A stretch of DNA of 64,000 nucleotides from Micromonospora sp. MH99 (GCF_021442385.1 NZ_MUZA01000007.1:62001-126000), one strand, 5' to 3'. Counted from the first letter of the stretch, positions 1 to 8,076 are shown. A program made the numbers and translations. Notes: a model not told the origin generated them from the letters alone.

Positions 1-1
1 C

Positions 2-376
2 GTGAAGTCCACCCGGGACACCCTGGCCGCCGAGTTCCCGGGCGACGACCTGGTCTACCTCAACGTGCAGCGGGCCTTCGACGGCGCGCGGCTGTGCGAG
101 TCGGCGTCCAGCCCGACCGGCGCGCTGGCCACGCCCATCCGGCTCCAGGACGGCGCGACCGGCACGTTCGTCACCAGCCTCGCCGGCAAGGACAAGATCG
201 CCATTCAGCGGATCGCCAACACCTGCGTCAGCTACTTCCAGACCTGCCAGGAGTCGTGGCACCCGAACGCCACCGGGCACCAGGTGCTCGGCCGGTGCCT
301 CGCCGGCGCGGCAGTCACCGCCGCCCGCGCGGTGTCGTGTGTCCGCGCCGGAGACGGGACGATCTCCGTCTCCTGA
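2..376 (+). CDS. SGNH/GDSL-family esterase, C-terminal part (5' end outside window)
   Basis: Only the last ~124 codons are inside the window and the frame is open to the left edge, so the true start lies upstream. The tail SWHPNATGHQVLGRCL carries the catalytic-His block V of SGNH hydrolases (HPNxxGH). Paired cysteines (CESAS, NTCVSYFQTCQ, GRC, SCV) suggest a disulfide-bonded secreted protein, as in actinomycete secreted lipases/esterases. The nucleophile and signal peptide are not visible. Family call is good; substrate is unknown. A strong hairpin follows the stop. Confidence 0.75.
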   Translation: MKSTRDTLAAEFPGDDLVYLNVQRAFDGARLCESASSPTGALATPIRLQDGATGTFVTSLAGKDKIAIQRIANTCVSYFQTCQESWHPNATGHQVLGRCLAGAAVTAARAVSCVRAGDGTISVS

Positions 377-390
377 CCTGTCGCGCCACC

Positions 391-418
391 GGAGGCCCCG
401 CCACCCGGCGGGGCCTCC
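391..418 (+). terminator. Intrinsic hairpin after the SGNH esterase gene
   Basis: A perfect 12-bp GC stem (GGAGGCCCCGCC / GGCGGGGCCTCC) closes a 4-nt loop 14 nt after the esterase stop. There is no U-tract, as is usual in actinomycetes. Confidence 0.8.
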
Positions 419-463
419 GTCGCGCCCGGACCGCCTCGGCTACCCGCCGGTAACGCCGGGCCG

Positions 464-469
464 TACGCT
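464..469 (+). promoter_or_regulatory. -10 element TACGCT for a leaderless start
   Basis: TACGCT (TANNNT) ends exactly 6 nt before the GTG at 476, and no Shine-Dalgarno sequence is present. This predicts transcription starting at or next to the start codon. Confidence 0.5.
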
Positions 470-475
470 GAGCCG

Positions 476-1339
476 GTGAACGGGGACCCGGAGTACGTGC
501 AGGAGTTCGTCGACGTCGACGGCGCTCGACTCGGTGTGCAGGTCTATCCCGAGCCGGCCCGCCCGCCCGGCGCTCCCGTGGTGCTGATCTGGCCCGCGAT
601 GGGGGTCCGCGCCCGCTACTACCGGCCGTTCGCCGCCGCGCTGCGCTCCGCCGGCCTGGCCGTGATCGTCGCGGATCTGCGGGGCACCGGAGCGAGCACG
701 CCCGCGCCGAGCCGCGCCGACCGGCACGGTTACGCCGAGCTGGCCAGCGACATCGGCGCCGTCCTGGCCGCCCTCAAGCCGCGGCTCGACGGGCGTACCC
801 GGGTGCTGCTCGGCCACTCCCTCGGCGGGCAGGCCGCCCTGCTGCACCTCGCCCGCCACGGCGGCGACGCGGTGGACGCTCTGGCCCTGGTCGCGGTGGG
901 CGTCCCGTACTGGCGCACCTATCCGGGTCGCCGAGGGCTCGGCGTTCTGCCGTACACGCAGGGCATCGCCGCCACCGCGGCGCTGCTCGGCGTCTGGCCC
1001 GGATGGGGCTTCGGCGGTCGGCAGGCACGCGGCGTGATCCGCGACTGGGCACACACCGCGCGAACCGGCCGTTTTCCCCGCCTCGACGGCATGGACACCG
1101 AAGCGGCGGTACGCGCGGTGCGCACACCCGTGCTGGCGATCAGCGTGGACGACGACCAGTACACCCCGCACGAGACGATGGACCACCTCTGCGCGAAGCT
1201 CACGGCCGCACCGGTGACCCGCGAGCGGTACACGGTGGCGGACGCCGGGGCGCCGCTGGACCACTTCACCTGGGTCCGCGCCGGCACACCACTGGCCGGG
1301 CGGATCGCCCGTTTCGCCGCGGACCTGCCGCCCCGCTGA
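476..1339 (+). CDS. Alpha/beta-fold hydrolase
   Basis: A 287-aa serine hydrolase of unknown substrate. The nucleophile elbow GHSLGG places Ser at about residue 115. An oxyanion-side WPAMG turn is at 39-43, an acid candidate lies in SVDDDQYTP and the His candidate in APLDHFTW near the C-terminus. There is no signal peptide, so it should be cytosolic. The overall form resembles serine aminopeptidase S33/monoacylglycerol-lipase-like hydrolases. GTG was chosen because TACGCT sits 6 nt upstream (leaderless) and no in-frame ATG gives a better start. It is monocistronic between a hairpin and a convergent small gene. Confidence 0.8.
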   Translation: MNGDPEYVQEFVDVDGARLGVQVYPEPARPPGAPVVLIWPAMGVRARYYRPFAAALRSAGLAVIVADLRGTGASTPAPSRADRHGYAELASDIGAVLAALKPRLDGRTRVLLGHSLGGQAALLHLARHGGDAVDALALVAVGVPYWRTYPGRRGLGVLPYTQGIAATAALLGVWPGWGFGGRQARGVIRDWAHTARTGRFPRLDGMDTEAAVRAVRTPVLAISVDDDQYTPHETMDHLCAKLTAAPVTRERYTVADAGAPLDHFTWVRAGTPLAGRIARFAADLPPR

Positions 1340-1372
1340 GCCGTACCGGCTGCTCGGGGCGGCCCGCCCCGC

Positions 1373-1543
1373 TCACTCCTCCTGGTCCAGCGGCACCAGC
1401 TCGTCGTCGCGTTCCACCTGGATCTGCGCGTGGTCCTTGCGCGGCGCGACCTCCGCGGTGTTCCGGTGCGGATCGTTGTCCGGGTGCATCAGCACCGCGT
1501 CGGTCTTGGGGGTCTTCTCGCGGACCTCATCCGGCTGCGACAT
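1373..1543 (-). CDS. Small hydrophilic 56-aa protein, stress-type promoter
   Basis: The gene reads MSQPDEVREKTPKTD... to ...LVPLDQEE with no Cys, no membrane segment and a high charge content. An ATG follows a clear AGAGGGG ribosome site. I do not recognise a named family. What makes it credible is the ribosome site plus a GAGT-N15-GGGTAG promoter 27 nt upstream, matching actinomycete SigB/SigF-type promoters. It ends 33 nt from the convergent hydrolase. The role is probably general-stress associated, inferred only from the promoter. Confidence 0.65.
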   Translation of the reverse strand: MSQPDEVREKTPKTDAVLMHPDNDPHRNTAEVAPRKDHAQIQVERDDELVPLDQEE

Positions 1544-1576
1544 CGCGTTCCCCTCTTTCGTCGGCGTCGGACGGAT

Positions 1577-1601
1577 CTACCCGCCACCACGCGGACGACT
1601 C
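1577..1601 (-). promoter_or_regulatory. SigB/SigF-like promoter GAGT-N15-GGGTAG
   Basis: On the minus strand, -35 GAGT (1601-1598) and -10 GGGTAG (1582-1577) are spaced by exactly 15 nt. This fits the published Streptomyces SigB consensus GNNT-N14-16-GGGTAC/T except for the last base. The ATG lies about 27 nt downstream of the likely start site. Confidence 0.5.
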
Positions 1602-1681
1602 CTCCCGGAGGCGATCTCCGACCGCGACGCCCGTACGTCCCCGTCGTGTCGAGGCGACGGGGATCGGCCGACAGGCGACGG

Positions 1682-1706
1682 GGTTAGCCGCCCGGGCGGC
1701 GGGTAA
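1682..1706 (+). promoter_or_regulatory. SigB/SigF-like promoter GGTT-N15-GGGTAA
   Basis: GGTT (1682-1685) and GGGTAA (1701-1706) are spaced by 15 nt and lie 33 nt before the ATG at 1740. The arrangement is the same as that driving the divergent small gene, so this 196-bp region carries back-to-back stress-type promoters. Confidence 0.5.
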
Positions 1707-1739
1707 GCCGCATCGCCCGACACGGCGGAAGGGGATCAC

Positions 1740-2366
1740 ATGTCCGAACGACACACCGCACTGCGCTCGATGCACGATCTGGGTCTGGCGGCCTGGTTCG
1801 GCGGCTCCCTCATGGGTGCCTTCGGCGTCAACGGCGCAGCGGCGAAAATCAACGACTCGACCCAGCGACTGCCGGTCGCCTCGGCCGGCTGGTCGAAGTG
1901 GACGCCGGTCAACGCGGCCGCGATCGGCGCGCACCTGGCCGGCGCGGTCGGCGAACTGGTCACGGAGAGCCCACGGGTGGCGGCCCAGCGCGGGGTCGGC
2001 CGGGCCAGCGCCATCAAGACGGCGCTGACGATCGGCGCGCTCGCGGTCACCGGCTACAGCCGGTTGGTCGGCATGCGGTTGGAGAAGGCGGGCGGTCCGC
2101 CGGTGAGCGGCGCCACGGAGCCCAACCACCAGACGCCGGCCAGCGTCGCCTCCTCGCAGCGGCAGATGAAGCTGCTCCAGTGGGCGATTCCGGCGCTGAC
2201 GGGATCACTTGTCGTCGTCACCGCGTACATGGGTGAGCAGCAGAAGCCCGGTCAGGTGCTGCGCGGGATCCTCAACCGCACCGGCGGGATCCGCAGTGCG
2301 CCGATGAGCATGGCCAAGATGGGCATGGGCATGGGCAAGCGACAGATGGCCATGTCCGGACGCTGA
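1740..2366 (+). CDS. Small integral membrane protein, actinobacterial hypothetical
   Basis: A 208-aa protein of unknown function. Hydrophobic stretches occur near residues 10-32 (glycine-rich LGLAAWFGGSLMGAFG), 58-72, 96-112 and 150-172, so it should span the membrane two to four times. The C-terminus is odd: a methionine-rich tail (MSMAKMGMGMGKRQMAM) that could bind metal or simply be disordered. ATG follows an AAGGGG ribosome site, and a GGTT-N15-GGGTAA stress-type promoter lies upstream. It is divergent from the 56-aa gene, suggesting shared stress control. Confidence 0.7.
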   Translation: MSERHTALRSMHDLGLAAWFGGSLMGAFGVNGAAAKINDSTQRLPVASAGWSKWTPVNAAAIGAHLAGAVGELVTESPRVAAQRGVGRASAIKTALTIGALAVTGYSRLVGMRLEKAGGPPVSGATEPNHQTPASVASSQRQMKLLQWAIPALTGSLVVVTAYMGEQQKPGQVLRGILNRTGGIRSAPMSMAKMGMGMGKRQMAMSGR

Positions 2367-2522
2367 GCGTCGGGCCGGCCGGCTTCCCGCCGGACCGTCG
2401 ACGGCGGGGCGCCGGCCGGCCCTGCGCGCCCGCCACGCTCCACGGCGTGCCGAGCGGGCAGGACCGGCCCGGAGACGGGCATTCCGTCCGTCGGTAGCGG
2501 CGGACCGACGAGCGAGGTGGCC

Positions 2523-2897
2523 ATGACGGCACACGAGGGACGCAGCAGTGGCGGTGGCGATCGTCCGGAACCGGAGGCGGTCAACCCGTGGGGCACCGGC
2601 GACGGCTTCGACGCCGACGCGCCCTGGGGCACCGACGAAGACTCGCCGATGGACGAGGGCAGCGAGGAGACAGCGGTGCCCGAGGGACGGCGCGGTGAGC
2701 GGCGCGCGGGCGCCCCGGCTGGCCGCAGCGGTCCGGCCGGTCGGCACGGCTTCGGTTCGGTCGAACCCACCCGTACGACGATGGCCGGGCCGGGTGCGCC
2801 GCCGGATCCGGCGCCCAGCGGTCGGAGCTTCCCCGACGACGCGGACATCAACGAGCGGTCCGAGGACGCGCTGCGCAGCCGGGGCCGACGCTCCTGA
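2523..2897 (+). CDS. Hydrophilic, probably disordered 124-aa protein
   Basis: The protein is rich in Gly, Pro, Asp, Glu and Arg, with no Cys, no membrane segment and two NPWGTGD/APWGTDED-like echoes near the N-terminus. It looks intrinsically disordered and has no family I recognise. ATG at 2523 is preferred over the in-frame GTG at 2517 because the ribosome site GCGAGG overlaps that GTG and is well spaced from the ATG. A long hairpin follows the stop. Its coding status rests on the ribosome site and on absence of a better frame; moderate confidence. Confidence 0.55.
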   Translation: MTAHEGRSSGGGDRPEPEAVNPWGTGDGFDADAPWGTDEDSPMDEGSEETAVPEGRRGERRAGAPAGRSGPAGRHGFGSVEPTRTTMAGPGAPPDPAPSGRSFPDDADINERSEDALRSRGRRS

Positions 2898-2907
2898 TCA
2901 ACCGACG

Positions 2908-2947
2908 CTGCCCGCGTGCCCGCTCCGAACGGGGTGCACGCGGGCAG
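2908..2947. terminator. Bidirectional hairpin between convergent genes
   Basis: A perfect 12-bp stem (CTGCCCGCGTGC / GCACGCGGGCAG) encloses a 16-nt loop. It lies 10 nt after one stop and 8 nt from the opposite stop, so it can serve both genes. Confidence 0.75.
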
Positions 2948-2955
2948 CAGTGGCG

Positions 2956-3912
2956 TCAGCCGGTCGACGTGGCCCGTGCCGCTACGGGGTGACCGTCGGC
3001 CGGTCCACGGGGCCCGGGCGGCACCCGCGGATCGGCCAGCATGGTCTCGGCGAGCAGTTGCGCCAGCCGGGTGGCGTCGCGCTGGGCCTGCCCGGCGCAG
3101 CAGTTGTTGAACAGCACGTGCAGGTCGTCGACGTCTCCGGCCAGCTCGGCCAGCCGCACGGCCCAGTCCCGCAACTCCGACTCGTCGTACGCGTAGCGGA
3201 ACTTGTCCTGCTTGTCACCGTCGCCCCACGCGTCGCTGTGGCCGTGGAAGCGGACGATCGCGGGCTCCGCCGTGCGCGTCAGGATCGGCGGCACCGACGA
3301 CGGATGCCCCTGCGGCATGTCGACGCAGACCAGGGACAGGTCGTACGCGCGCAGCAGGTCCAGGGTCGCGGCGGCGGCGTCGCCGTCGAACCAGGAGGCG
3401 TGCCGCAGCTCCACCGCCACCCGCCACGGCCGGCACCGCTGCGCCAGTTCCACGATGCGACGCTCGGCGGCCGCCCCGCGCGCCAACCACGGCGGGAACT
3501 GCAGCAACACCACGCCCAGCTTGCCGGCCGCCGCGATCGGGTCCAGTGCCGTCCGGAAGCGGGCCCACAGCTCGTCGTACGTCTGCTCGGGCAGATCGCG
3601 ACGGCGGACCCGGCTCGGGCCGGCGGCCGGCCGCAGATCCCGGGGCAGTACGGCGACCGGCGTCGGGTGGCCGGTGAAGAGGCTGAACGCCTTGACGTTG
3701 AAGGTGAAGTCGTCGGGCGTCGCGTCGACCCAGCCCTGTGTCGTCTCCGGCACCGGAACGGCGTAGTAGGACGTGTCCACTTCGACCAGCGGGAACCGCC
3801 CCGCGTAGAAGGCCAGCCGGCTGGCCGGCGTGTTGGCCGAGCGCGGATACCAGCCGGAGCGCAGCAACGTCTGGTCCGCCCAGGACGACGTGCCCACCTT
3901 GATCACACCCAT
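2956..3912 (-). CDS. DUF72 (YecE-like) TIM-barrel protein
   Basis: A 318-aa DUF72 protein. The family signature GTSSWADQTLL opens the protein. Other hallmarks follow in order: EVDTSYYAVP, FNVKAFSLFTGHP, VVLLQFPPW, VAVELRHASWF, VCVDMP, IVRFHGH and the C-terminal LFNNCCAGQAQRDA. These are the usual spaced motifs of this family, whose biochemical role is still unsettled. ATG at 3912 gives the canonical N-terminus directly before the first strand; no strong ribosome site is visible, so a downstream GTG at about 3906 is possible. It is convergent with the disordered-protein gene and divergent from the DinB gene. Confidence 0.9.
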   Translation of the reverse strand: MGVIKVGTSSWADQTLLRSGWYPRSANTPASRLAFYAGRFPLVEVDTSYYAVPVPETTQGWVDATPDDFTFNVKAFSLFTGHPTPVAVLPRDLRPAAGPSRVRRRDLPEQTYDELWARFRTALDPIAAAGKLGVVLLQFPPWLARGAAAERRIVELAQRCRPWRVAVELRHASWFDGDAAAATLDLLRAYDLSLVCVDMPQGHPSSVPPILTRTAEPAIVRFHGHSDAWGDGDKQDKFRYAYDESELRDWAVRLAELAGDVDDLHVLFNNCCAGQAQRDATRLAQLLAETMLADPRVPPGPRGPADGHPVAARATSTG

Positions 3913-4044
3913 GTCGTTCAGTGGACAGTCCCGCGGCCCGATCGGCAACCGCTGACGGCCGGCGCTCTCGTCGTGTCCGGCCCCGAAGTGTCGGTACCCG
4001 CTCCTAGGCTGGCGCCCGACCGACCTCGACGGAAAGGGCACACC

Positions 4045-4548
4045 ATGACCAGCACCGCGCAGCTCACCGGGGAACGGGCCGACCTGCTGCAGACGCTGCG
4101 CCGGCACCGGGGCTTCCTCCTGCACACCGTCGACGGTCTGACCGACGAGCAGGCCGCCGCGCGCAGCACCGTGAGCGAGCTCTGCCCGGGCGGGCTCATC
4201 AAGCACGTCGCCGGCACCGAGGAGCGGTGGATGCGGTTCGCCGTGGGTGGCGCGGAGGCCATGCAGCGCGAGGAGATCGACTGGGTCGGCCAGTTCCGGA
4301 TGGCGCCGGGCGAGACCCTGGCCGGGCTGGTCGAGCGGTTCCAGGCGGTGGCCGCCCACACCGACGAGCTGATCGCCACCCTCGATCTGGACGCGGCCCA
4401 CCCGCTGCCGCAGGCGCCCTGGTTCGAGCCGGGTGCGAGCTGGACGGTCCGGCGGGTGCTGCTGCACCTCATCGCCGAGACGTCGCAGCACGCGGGTCAC
4501 GCCGACATCCTGCGTGAGGCGATCGACGGGTCGAAGACCATGGGCTGA
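4045..4548 (+). CDS. DinB-superfamily protein (DUF664, mycothiol-dependent type)
   Basis: A 167-aa four-helix-bundle DinB protein. Metal-ligand candidates are the His in GGLIKHVAGTEERWM (helix 2) and the paired His of ETSQHAGHADILRE (last helix), matching the H...HxxxH pattern of DinB/DUF664 proteins. In Actinobacteria, members act or are proposed to act as mycothiol S-transferases or detoxification enzymes. ATG follows GGAAAGGG at good spacing, and a TAGGCT -10 candidate lies about 35 nt upstream. It is divergent from the DUF72 gene. Confidence 0.85.
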   Translation: MTSTAQLTGERADLLQTLRRHRGFLLHTVDGLTDEQAAARSTVSELCPGGLIKHVAGTEERWMRFAVGGAEAMQREEIDWVGQFRMAPGETLAGLVERFQAVAAHTDELIATLDLDAAHPLPQAPWFEPGASWTVRRVLLHLIAETSQHAGHADILREAIDGSKTMG

Positions 4549-4653
4549 GCCCCGCCCCGGCCCTCGGCGCCTCGCCTCGTGCCGTCACCACCGGTCCCCT
4601 GCTCCGGGCGCGGATGTGACATCGCCTGCGGGGTCGGCGCTGAGGGACAAGAG

Positions 4654-4920
4654 ATGAACGCGGACCGGATGGACCAGGAAACCGCCGAGCGGCTGCTCGG
4701 CGGTTTCCCCGTCGACCCGTCGACCGGCACGCGTCCGGTCGTGCTGCTCCTGACGGCGGTGCGCGCCGCGCCGCGCCCCGACGAGCTGGCCGGGCTGAGC
4801 CTCGCCGTGCAGGGTTTCCGCACCGCCCAGGCACACCACCGGCGCCCCGCCCCGGCCCACGTGTCCCCGTCGCCCGATCAGGACGCCGACGGTGCGACAG
4901 GCCGGAGCGACGGCCGCTGA
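4654..4920 (+). CDS. Small 88-aa actinobacterial hypothetical protein
   Basis: The N-terminal half (QETAERLLGGFPVDPSTG...LLTAVRAAPRPDELAG) resembles short actinobacterial proteins of the type DxxTAERLLxGxPVDPxTG, sometimes encoded near sigma or anti-sigma genes; I cannot assign a function. The second half (AQAHHRRPAPAHVSPSP) is Pro/His-rich and probably disordered. ATG is preceded by AGGGA. The stop lies inside a tandem 14-bp duplication shared with the convergent glucosidase gene. Confidence 0.6.
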   Translation: MNADRMDQETAERLLGGFPVDPSTGTRPVVLLLTAVRAAPRPDELAGLSLAVQGFRTAQAHHRRPAPAHVSPSPDQDADGATGRSDGR

Positions 4921-4943
4921 GTCACGATCGCTGAGTCACGATC
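4916..4943. repeat. Tandem 14-bp duplication covering two convergent stops
   Basis: GCTGAGTCACGATC occurs twice head to tail (4916-4929, 4930-4943). The first copy holds the stop of the 88-aa gene and the second holds the stop of the minus-strand glucosidase gene. Confidence 0.9.
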
Positions 4944-7017
4944 GCCGTCGGGTCCGCGGGCGGGCCCCCGGGTGGGTGGAACGGTCACCGGCGTACGCGT
5001 CGGTGTGCCCCCACCGGCCGGGAATGTCGAGCAGTTCGACACCGCCGAAGCCGGTGGGCAGGGCGGGATTCACCAGCAGGTCCTCGCCGGTGGGCCGCAG
5101 GCCCAACAGGGTGCCCAGCAACATCAGCAGCGCGCCGGAGGACCACGACTGGGGACGACCGGCCGAGGGCAACTGGACCGGATACTTCGTCAGGCTCCGC
5201 TCGTAACCGGCGATCAGCTCCGGCACCGCTCCGCCCAGCGTCTGCGCCATGTCGAAGATGCCGGCCGCGATGCGGGCCGCGTGCGCGTCGAAGCGGTAGT
5301 GCCGCAGGCCGGCGGCGATCAGGGCGTTGTCCGACGGCCAGACCGCCCCCAGGTGCGAGCCCACCGGGTTGTACGGGCGCTGGTCGGTGGCGAACGTCCG
5401 CACACCCCAGCCGTTGAACAGCCGAGGCCCGAGCAGGTGCTCGGCGATAGCCTCGGCGCGATCGTCCGCGACGATCCCGCTCCACAGCAGGTGCCCGATG
5501 TTGGACGCCAGCGCGTCGACCTGCTCGCCGTACGGGTCCAGCGCCAACGCGTAGTACTCCCGGTGCGGCAGCCAGAAGTCCCTGTTGAACCGCTCCTTGA
5601 GCGCCGCCGCCTCCCGATCGAGCCGGTCGGCGTACTCGTGGTCGCCCCAGAACGTGCGGGCCAGCCGGGCGCCACGCCGCTTCGCGTCGTACGCGTAGCC
5701 CTGCACCTCGCAGGTGGCGCGGGGAAACGCGGGCAACCGCCCGTGCGCGTCGGCGATCGCGTCCGGGGAGTCCTTCCAGGCCTGGTTCACCACGCCGTGC
5801 CGCTCGTTACGGCTCTGGTAGCGCACGTAGCCGTCACCTGTCATGTCGCCGTACTCGTCGATCCAGTCCAACGCCCGCCGGGCCGGGTGGCGCAGCTCGC
5901 GCACCAGCTCCGCGTCGCCGGACCAGCGCTCGTACTCGTCGAGCAGGACCACGAACAGCGGGGTGGTGTCGGCCGCGCCGTAGTACAGCGCGTTGCGCCG
6001 CTCGCCGAACGCGGCCAACTCGCCGTAGCGCAGCTGGACCAGGATCTTGCCCGGCTCCTCGTCGTGGTCGTCGTCGAGTTGGCCACCCTGCAACAGCGCC
6101 AGCATCCGCAGCGTCGCGCGGGCCAGCTCGGGGGTGAACGCCAGGCTCTGCAGGCAGGTGATGATGCTGTCCCGCCCGCACAGTCCCATCGCCCACGGCA
6201 GGCCGCCGACCGGCACCGGGTCGGTGTACGCGAGTGGCTCGTACCGGAGCGCCGCCAGGGCGGCCAGGGCGCCCTGGTAGGTCTCCTCCAGGCCGGCCCG
6301 TTCGGCCACCAACTGTGGGGCCCGGGCCAGCCACGCGGTCAGGTCGTCAGCCATTCCCCGCCGCTGGACCTGCTGGTGCGACTCCAGGTCGGCGCGCATG
6401 TCCCGGTCGCCCTCGCCCTGCATCGTCATGCTGGCGTGCAGGGTGGTCTCCCACGCCCCCTCGGGCGGGACGCTGATCCGGAAGGTGAATCCCCCCTCGT
6501 CGACCTCGGCGGGGGCGGTGCTGCGCACGGTGGTGACGCGGCCGAACCGCTCCCGCTCGTAGCGCAGCACGAGCGCCGCACGGTCGGTGTCGGCCGCGAT
6601 CCGGACGGCGCGCGGTCGGGGCTGTGCGAAGTCGGCGATCTCGGCGATGTCGGTGAAGTCGGCGCCGACCTCCATCCGCACGGTGAAGTCGGCGGGCTTC
6701 GGCGAGTGGTTGAGCACGGTGATCTGCTCGTGGAAGCAGTCGTGCACCGAGCGGTGCCGGATGATCGACACGTCGGCGTCCACGTAGTGGCTCGCCGCGC
6801 CGGGCACCAGGAAGAACCGGGTCTCGAAGTACGTCATGTCGTCGCGGGAGAGCGCGTTGAGGCGTTGTCCGTCGACCGTGAGCACCCAGCGGGACAGGAA
6901 ACGGGTGTCGAACGAGAAGAGCCCGACCGGCGCCTGCGGATCGACCTCCATGTCGCCCTGGGCGTCGCTGATGGCGAACACGTTGCCGGCGATCACATGA
7001 ACCTGCTCCTGCCTCAT
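4936..7017 (-). CDS. Amylo-alpha-1,6-glucosidase / glycogen-debranching-like protein
   Basis: A 693-aa cytosolic protein with an N-terminal glycogen-debranching beta domain (VHVIAGNVFAISDAQGDM...GLFSFDTRFLSRWVL, about 1-260) and a C-terminal (alpha/alpha)6-barrel (about 260-670) with GLPWAMGLCGRDSIITCLQSL, typical of the GH63/amylo-1,6-glucosidase group. Other hallmarks are YYGAADTTPLFVVLLDEYERW, NQAWKDSPDAI and YNPVGSHLGAVWPSDNALIA. It probably trims or hydrolyses an alpha-glucan or alpha-glucoside; the precise substrate is unclear because many actinobacterial members are untested. Its ATG overlaps the stop of the upstream SCP2 gene (ATGA), implying co-translation. Confidence 0.88.
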   Translation of the reverse strand: MRQEQVHVIAGNVFAISDAQGDMEVDPQAPVGLFSFDTRFLSRWVLTVDGQRLNALSRDDMTYFETRFFLVPGAASHYVDADVSIIRHRSVHDCFHEQITVLNHSPKPADFTVRMEVGADFTDIAEIADFAQPRPRAVRIAADTDRAALVLRYERERFGRVTTVRSTAPAEVDEGGFTFRISVPPEGAWETTLHASMTMQGEGDRDMRADLESHQQVQRRGMADDLTAWLARAPQLVAERAGLEETYQGALAALAALRYEPLAYTDPVPVGGLPWAMGLCGRDSIITCLQSLAFTPELARATLRMLALLQGGQLDDDHDEEPGKILVQLRYGELAAFGERRNALYYGAADTTPLFVVLLDEYERWSGDAELVRELRHPARRALDWIDEYGDMTGDGYVRYQSRNERHGVVNQAWKDSPDAIADAHGRLPAFPRATCEVQGYAYDAKRRGARLARTFWGDHEYADRLDREAAALKERFNRDFWLPHREYYALALDPYGEQVDALASNIGHLLWSGIVADDRAEAIAEHLLGPRLFNGWGVRTFATDQRPYNPVGSHLGAVWPSDNALIAAGLRHYRFDAHAARIAAGIFDMAQTLGGAVPELIAGYERSLTKYPVQLPSAGRPQSWSSGALLMLLGTLLGLRPTGEDLLVNPALPTGFGGVELLDIPGRWGHTDAYAGDRSTHPGARPRTRRRS

Positions 7018-7403
7018 CGCGCCTTGTCCTGTCCCGCGAGGGCCGCCCGGCCCAGCGCACGGGGATGCCGCGCGTCGGCCGGGCCGGGGAAGATCCGCCG
7101 CAGCAGCATCAGCAGCGCCATGTCGCCGCGCACGGTCAGCTCGTTGCGCAGCAACGCCTCGGCGAGGTGCAGCTGACCGCTGGTCAGCTGGTCGAAGACC
7201 GCCCGGTCGGCGCGGACCAGCAGGTCGGCGTCGTCGGCCGACCGGGTCACCCGGACGTGCTGGTCGGCGACGGTCAGGTACCAGTGATCGGTGCAGCCCT
7301 CGCCGCGCATGTCGAGCCGCAGCGTCCCGGCGGTGGTCTCGGCCAGGTCGGGGCGCCGGCTGCCGTCCAGGTCCTGCAGGAACCGCGCCGCCGTCGTGTC
7401 CAT
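7014..7403 (-). CDS. SCP2 sterol-binding-domain protein
   Basis: A 129-aa single SCP2-like domain, a small hydrophobic-ligand-binding fold. Recognisable features are GTLRLDMRGEGCTDHWYLTVADQHVRV, DADLLVRADRAVFDQLTSGQLHLAEALL and the closing LTVRGDMALLMLLRRIFP, which matches the canonical end of SCP2 domains. ATG follows GGGAGGTGA. The stop overlaps the start of the glucosidase gene by 4 nt, so the two form an operon. The link between a lipid-binding-like domain and an alpha-glucosidase is unexplained. Confidence 0.85.
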   Translation of the reverse strand: MDTTAARFLQDLDGSRRPDLAETTAGTLRLDMRGEGCTDHWYLTVADQHVRVTRSADDADLLVRADRAVFDQLTSGQLHLAEALLRNELTVRGDMALLMLLRRIFPGPADARHPRALGRAALAGQDKAR

Positions 7404-7455
7404 CAGGTCACCTCCCGCATCCGGTCAGGATCACCCGGCGCGGGGTGAGCGGGAG

Positions 7456-7472
7456 TCACCCGAACCGGGTGA
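7456..7472 (-). terminator. Short hairpin after the DinB gene
   Basis: TCACCCG-AAC-CGGGTGA, a 7-bp perfect stem, lies 15 nt past the stop of the minus-strand DinB gene. It may be a weak terminator separating it from the SCP2 operon, or an operator. Confidence 0.4.
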
Positions 7473-7487
7473 ACCGGGGGACGCGGG

Positions 7488-7997
7488 TCAGTCGGCCTCG
7501 ACGAGGCCGCGGACGTAGGCGGCCTGCCCGGCGTGTTGCAGGTCGTCGTCGGCGATGCTGACCAGCCGCACGCCGAGAGTGACCGGCGGGTCCCACGACT
7601 CGTCGACGACGCGGTCCAGGTCCGCCGGGCGCAGCCCGGCCAGGAACGTTCCGGTACGCGCCGCAACCGCCCCGTAGTAGTCGATCAGCGCCTGGGCGCT
7701 CTCCGGCCGCACCTCCGCCACCTGCGCGGGCGTGTGGTCGTAGCCGGTGTTGTGCGGGTCGGCGGCGAGCCCGAACCGCCCCGCCCAGTCCCCGCTCTCC
7801 CAGATCTGCTCGGCGTCGAGCAGGTCGGCGACGTGGTGGTCCTGGACGCGGGTCAGGTGCCAGACCAGCCACCCGACCGGGTTGGCGCCCTTGCCGGGCG
7901 CCCGGCGCAGCTGCTCCGGGGAGAGGCCGTCCACCGCCGCGCGGACGAGGTCGGGCAGCCGGTCGTACGTCTCGGTCAGCAGGTCACTCACGTCCAC
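7488..7997 (-). CDS. DinB-superfamily protein (DUF664-like)
   Basis: A 169-aa four-helix-bundle protein. Metal-ligand candidates are His in GWLVWHLTRVQDHHVADL and His in IADDDLQHAGQAAYVRG near the C-terminus. The SPEQL/PGKGANPVGW turn is typical of actinobacterial DUF664/TIGR03086-like members, which use mycothiol or bacillithiol-type chemistry where tested. GTG start has an AGGAGG ribosome site 9 nt upstream. It is only distantly similar to the DinB protein at 4045 and is divergent from the RNA-ligase gene. Confidence 0.85.
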   Translation of the reverse strand: MDVSDLLTETYDRLPDLVRAAVDGLSPEQLRRAPGKGANPVGWLVWHLTRVQDHHVADLLDAEQIWESGDWAGRFGLAADPHNTGYDHTPAQVAEVRPESAQALIDYYGAVAARTGTFLAGLRPADLDRVVDESWDPPVTLGVRLVSIADDDLQHAGQAAYVRGLVEAD

Positions 7998-8064
7998 TGG
8001 GCACGCCTCCTGGTCGGTTTCCGATCACGGTACCGCCGGACACCGACAGCCGGACCTCGGCCGC

Positions 8065-8070
8065 TACGGT
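8065..8070 (+). promoter_or_regulatory. -10 element TACGGT for a leaderless start
   Basis: TACGGT ends 6 nt before the GTG at 8077, and no ribosome site precedes that codon. Confidence 0.5.
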
Positions 8071-8076
8071 GATCAC

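Noticed and set aside
3994..3999. GGGTAC on the minus strand upstream of the DUF72 gene
   Set aside because: No matching -35 at 14-16 nt and 82 nt from the start; probably chance in GC-rich sequence.
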